DNA of 64,000 nucleotides from Prevotella sp. AGR2160 (GTDB taxonomy: Bacteria > Bacteroidota > Bacteroidia > Bacteroidales > Bacteroidaceae). The notes under the pieces are model-generated. The model saw only the letters and a program-made list of their open reading frames with translations. It was not told the origin of the DNA and ran no database searches. The stretch lies in contig NZ_AUJK01000002.1 in NCBI RefSeq assembly GCF_000424185.1, positions 1-64,000 on the forward strand. Direction: 5' to 3'. How positions within the stretch are numbered: the first letter of the stretch is position 1; every line of letters begins with the position of its first letter. Position numbers and translations under genes: made by a program. Shown here piece by piece: positions 61,153 through 64,000 of this stretch.

Positions 61153-63183
61153 ATGACACAGAACCTAAAGCCCGAGCATGTGGGCATTGTCAAGAATGAT
61201 CCTTATCTGGAACCTTATGAGGATGCGATCCGTGGTCGTCATGACCATGCTTTATGGAAGATCGGCCAACTGACACAGAATGGCAAACAGACGTTGAGTG
61301 ATTTTGCCAACGGTTATCAATATTACGGACTTCACAAGATACCACGGGGTTGGGTGTTCCGTGAGTGGGCCCCCAATGCTACGGATATATACCTCGTTGG
61401 CGATTTCAACGATTGGAAAGAGAGCGAGGCCTACCGCTGCCATCGCATTGAGGGGACGGGCAACTGGGAGCTGAAGCTACCGGCCAAGGCCATGAAACAC
61501 GGAGATCTGTATAAGATGCATGTCTATTGGAATGGCGGTGAGGGAGAACGTATCCCGGCCTGGTGTCAGCGTGTGGTGCAGGATGAACAAACGAAGATCT
61601 TCTCCGCCCAGGTGTGGCATCCTGCCCGTCCGTACCATTGGAAGGTGCAGGAGTTCATTCCCGAGCGTAAGCCGTTGCTGATCTACGAGTGTCATGTCGG
61701 TATGGCTCAGGATGCTGAGAAGGTGGGAACCTATACGGAGTTTAAGAATAATGTCCTGCCGCGTATTGTGGAAGACGGCTATAATGCCATACAGATCATG
61801 GCTATCCAGGAGCACCCCTATTATGGTTCTTTCGGCTATCATGTCAGCAGTTTCTTTGCTCCCAGCTCCCGCTTCGGCAGTCCGGAGGAGTTGAAAGCCC
61901 TTGTTGATGCCGCTCATGAGAAAGGTATCGCCGTGATCATGGATATCGTTCACTCCCATGCCGTGAAGAATGAGGTGGAAGGACTCGGTAACCTTGCCGG
62001 TGATCCTAACCAGTATTTCTATCCCGGTGACCGCCATGAGCATCCGGCATGGGACAGCCTCTGTTTCGACTACGGTAAGGATGACGTCATCCATTTTCTC
62101 CTCTCCAACTGTAAGTACTGGTTGGAGGAATATCATTTCGACGGTTTCCGTTTCGATGGTGTCACCTCCATGCTCTACTATAGTCATGGACTCGGAGAGG
62201 CCTTTACAAACTATGGCGACTATTTCAACGGTCACGAGGATGATAATGCCATCTGTTATCTGACCATGGCCAACTGCCTGATCCATGAGGTCAATCCTCA
62301 TGCCTTCACCATCGCCGAGGAGGTCTCCGGAATGCCCGGGCTTGCCGCACCGTTCAAGGACTACGGTTATGGCTTTGACTACCGTATGGCCATGAATATC
62401 CCCGACTTCTGGATCAAGACGATCAAGGAGAAGAAAGACGAGGATTGGAAACCGAGTTCTATCTTCTGGGAGGTGAAGAACAGGCGCAACGATGAGCGTA
62501 CGATCTCTTACTGTGAGAGTCACGACCAGGCCCTTGTGGGTGACAAGACCATTATTTTCCGTCTCATCGATGCCGATATGTACTGGCATTTCAAGAAAGG
62601 GGATGAGAACGACCTTGTGCACCGTGGCATCGCCTTACATAAGATGATCCGCCTCGTCACGCTCGCCGCCATCAACGGAGGATATCTGAACTTCATGGGT
62701 AATGAGTTTGGGCATCCGGAGTGGATCGACTTCCCGCGCGAGGGCAACGGATGGAGCTATAAATACTGTCGCCGCCAATGGAATCTCGTGGACAATCATG
62801 ACCTCTGCTATCACTACCTCGGTGATTTCGACAGGGCCATGCTCGCTGTCGTGAAGAGTGAGAAAGCCTTCAACGATACCCCCGTCCAGGAGATCTGGCA
62901 TAATGACGCGGATCAGGTGCTCTGCTTCGAGCGCGGAGATCTCTTCTTCGTGTTCAACTTCTCACCGACCCACAGTTTCACGGATTATGGCTTCCTCGTT
63001 CCTGAGGGAGCTTATGATATCGTCCTTGACAGTGATGACAAGACCTATGGGGGCAACGGACTCAATGATGACAGCGTAGAGCATTTCACGAATCCGGATC
63101 CTCTCTTCACGCCACAGCATAAAGGATGGCTGAAACTCTATCTGCCCGCCCGTTCCGCCCAGGTACTGCGGAGAAAGAAATAA
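61153..63183 (+). CDS. glgB: 1,4-alpha-glucan branching enzyme (GH13)
   Basis: The 676-residue enzyme has an N-terminal CBM48 domain (GWVFREWAPNATDIYLVGDFNDW). A GH13 barrel follows, with catalytic Asp in DGFRFDGVTSM, Glu in IAEEVSG, and the transition-state Asp in ESHDQ. The C-terminal beta domain ends RSAQVLRRKK. The length and motifs (YECHVGMAQ, YFNGHEDDNA) resemble the eukaryotic-like branching enzymes found in Bacteroidetes. It introduces alpha-1,6 branches in glycogen. No other glycogen gene is next to it here. Confidence 0.95.
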   Translation: MTQNLKPEHVGIVKNDPYLEPYEDAIRGRHDHALWKIGQLTQNGKQTLSDFANGYQYYGLHKIPRGWVFREWAPNATDIYLVGDFNDWKESEAYRCHRIEGTGNWELKLPAKAMKHGDLYKMHVYWNGGEGERIPAWCQRVVQDEQTKIFSAQVWHPARPYHWKVQEFIPERKPLLIYECHVGMAQDAEKVGTYTEFKNNVLPRIVEDGYNAIQIMAIQEHPYYGSFGYHVSSFFAPSSRFGSPEELKALVDAAHEKGIAVIMDIVHSHAVKNEVEGLGNLAGDPNQYFYPGDRHEHPAWDSLCFDYGKDDVIHFLLSNCKYWLEEYHFDGFRFDGVTSMLYYSHGLGEAFTNYGDYFNGHEDDNAICYLTMANCLIHEVNPHAFTIAEEVSGMPGLAAPFKDYGYGFDYRMAMNIPDFWIKTIKEKKDEDWKPSSIFWEVKNRRNDERTISYCESHDQALVGDKTIIFRLIDADMYWHFKKGDENDLVHRGIALHKMIRLVTLAAINGGYLNFMGNEFGHPEWIDFPREGNGWSYKYCRRQWNLVDNHDLCYHYLGDFDRAMLAVVKSEKAFNDTPVQEIWHNDADQVLCFERGDLFFVFNFSPTHSFTDYGFLVPEGAYDIVLDSDDKTYGGNGLNDDSVEHFTNPDPLFTPQHKGWLKLYLPARSAQVLRRKK

Positions 63184-63192
63184 TCGGGTATA

Positions 63193-63222
63193 GTAGGTGG
63201 CCGCCATGTTGCGGCCACCTAC
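63193..63222. repeat. Family A palindrome downstream of glgB
   Basis: GTAGGTGGCCGC-CATGTT-GCGGCCACCTAC, a perfect 12-bp stem, followed by AAGAGGATCT as beside the right arm at 10930. It may double as a transcript end for glgB. Confidence 0.85.
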
Positions 63223-63264
63223 AAGAGGATCTGAATAATACAGGTTAAATATTGATTTGATTGT

Positions 63265-64000
63265 ATGGATAATCCCAAGAGTAGCACAGTACCGATGATG
63301 GTGACCTGTGCTATTGTATTTTTGATTTTCACATTCTGTTATGTCTTCTTCTTTCAGAGTGATGTGCTCACGGTGACGCAACATGTTCTCTCGGAAGGTG
63401 AGACTTCTTATGGCCGTACGATAGGAGCGGTCCTCATCACCCTTGTTCTCTGGGCCCTGCAAGCCACCGTCTACTCTCTCACCAAGCTCCGTCGGCGGGC
63501 ACATGCGTTGACCTATCTGCCGTCATTTCTTATTTTGACGGTTATCACGGATATCAGCGCACATACCGATGAGCATTTCTCTTTCGGTGCCTGGCTCTGG
63601 CTCTTTCCGCTGATTCTCATCGTCTGGTGGATCATCGTGATGATGGCAAGGGCGATAGAACCGTATGAGCCGAATCAGAAATCGTGGGGATTATTCTCAC
63701 GGACTACGGCCATCAATCTCTTTGAAATGGTGTTCATGATGTTTCTCGTAGGCATGATTGCGCAGAGCAACGAGAATATACACCGTCGTATGCGTGCCGA
63801 GGTCTGTTTGTCGCAGCAGGATTACAAAGGGGCCGTGGAGGCAACGAATACCGAAAAGGCCGACAGTAGTCTGACCCTCCTCCGTGCGCTTGCACTGACT
63901 CATGAGCATGCCCTTGCCGAACATTTCTTCGAAGTTCCCGTTTGTGGAGGCAGTAAGGCCTTACGTCCGGATGGCCACTCCGTAAAACTCCTCATGACAG
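63265..64000 (+). CDS. Polytopic membrane protein, cut by the window end (possibly DUF6057)
   Basis: An open frame from the ATG at 63265 runs to the edge without a stop, giving 245 residues. The N-terminal helix VTCAIVFLIFTFCYVFFF is followed by a loop with VLTVTQHVLSEGETSYGRT and at least four more helices (GAVLITLVLWALQATVY, YLPSFLILTVITD, LWLFPLILIVWWIIVMMA, INLFEMVFMMFLVGMIAQ). A soluble part then begins (RAEVCLSQQDYKGAVEATN, TPR-like). The layout resembles DUF6057 proteins of Bacteroidales as I remember them. The function and C-terminus are not visible. Confidence 0.75.
   Translation, partial: MDNPKSSTVPMMVTCAIVFLIFTFCYVFFFQSDVLTVTQHVLSEGETSYGRTIGAVLITLVLWALQATVYSLTKLRRRAHALTYLPSFLILTVITDISAHTDEHFSFGAWLWLFPLILIVWWIIVMMARAIEPYEPNQKSWGLFSRTTAINLFEMVFMMFLVGMIAQSNENIHRRMRAEVCLSQQDYKGAVEATNTEKADSSLTLLRALALTHEHALAEHFFEVPVCGGSKALRPDGHSVKLLMT

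Overview
The window looks like a chromosomal segment of a Bacteroidales bacterium, most likely a Prevotella-type (Prevotellaceae) species. The reasons are the many start-proximal TAnnTTTG minus-7 boxes, often with a TTG/TTTG about 20 bases upstream (the Bacteroidetes sigma-A promoter pattern), the near absence of Shine-Dalgarno sequences, moderate GC, and lineage-typical families (DUF4468, DUF4861, a Porin_10-like porin, AddAB-type helicase-nuclease, OprO/P-type porin, type IX-like C-terminal tails). The taxon is inferred from these signs only. No phage, transposase or CRISPR array is visible.

Layout. 1-3.4 kb: a cut-short thioredoxin-like gene, a candidate small RNA, a secreted pectate lyase and a small secreted protein. 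3.5-6.8 kb: a three-gene phosphate-scavenging operon (class A acid phosphatase, phosphate-selective porin, histidine acid phosphatase). 6.9-10.7 kb: a very large membrane-anchored propeller protein and a frameshifted outer-membrane barrel gene. 11.3-17.8 kb: addB-addA type recombination helicase/nuclease, then tRNA-Cys. 18.2-25.6 kb: malic enzyme, TetR regulator, acyltransferase, DUF4861 protein, and a DUF2520-kdsC-maf group. 25.5-32.3 kb: nitroreductase, a MacAB-TolC-like efflux operon, a lone LytTR regulator and riboflavin synthase. 32.3-37.6 kb: a structured RNA candidate and a five-gene operon with menA and a porin. 37.8-45.1 kb: uvrB, two tRNA-Asp, gdhA, a WG-repeat protein, hsp20 with a sigma-54-like promoter, and a hydrolase cluster. 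45.1-50.3 kb: a type III restriction-modification operon next to a nested inverted repeat and a gene remnant. 50.4-64 kb: transporters, DEAD-box helicase, lon-tgt-lptF/G operon, trmN6, MORN-repeat protein, glycogen branching enzyme and a membrane protein cut by the window end.

The least explained layer is a set of short interspersed palindromes. Family A (core GTAGGTGGCCGCC...GCGGCCAC) has single arms and one inverted doublet resembling a REPIN. Family B (GTAGGGACATGAT...ATCATGTTCC) has three good copies and one decayed copy. Family C (a CTTGCGCTT/AAGCGCAAG palindrome plus a tail) has one copy in an intergenic region and one in frame inside addA. Copies of A and B supply the stop codon, and in some cases the last residues, of several genes. 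Other oddities are two structured RNA candidates with their own promoters and terminators, a tRNA-Asp copy with a substituted position 55, an AT-rich target-recognition block in the type III methyltransferase, and a sigma-54-like promoter for hsp20.

Coordinates of short sites were counted by hand and may be off by one or two bases.
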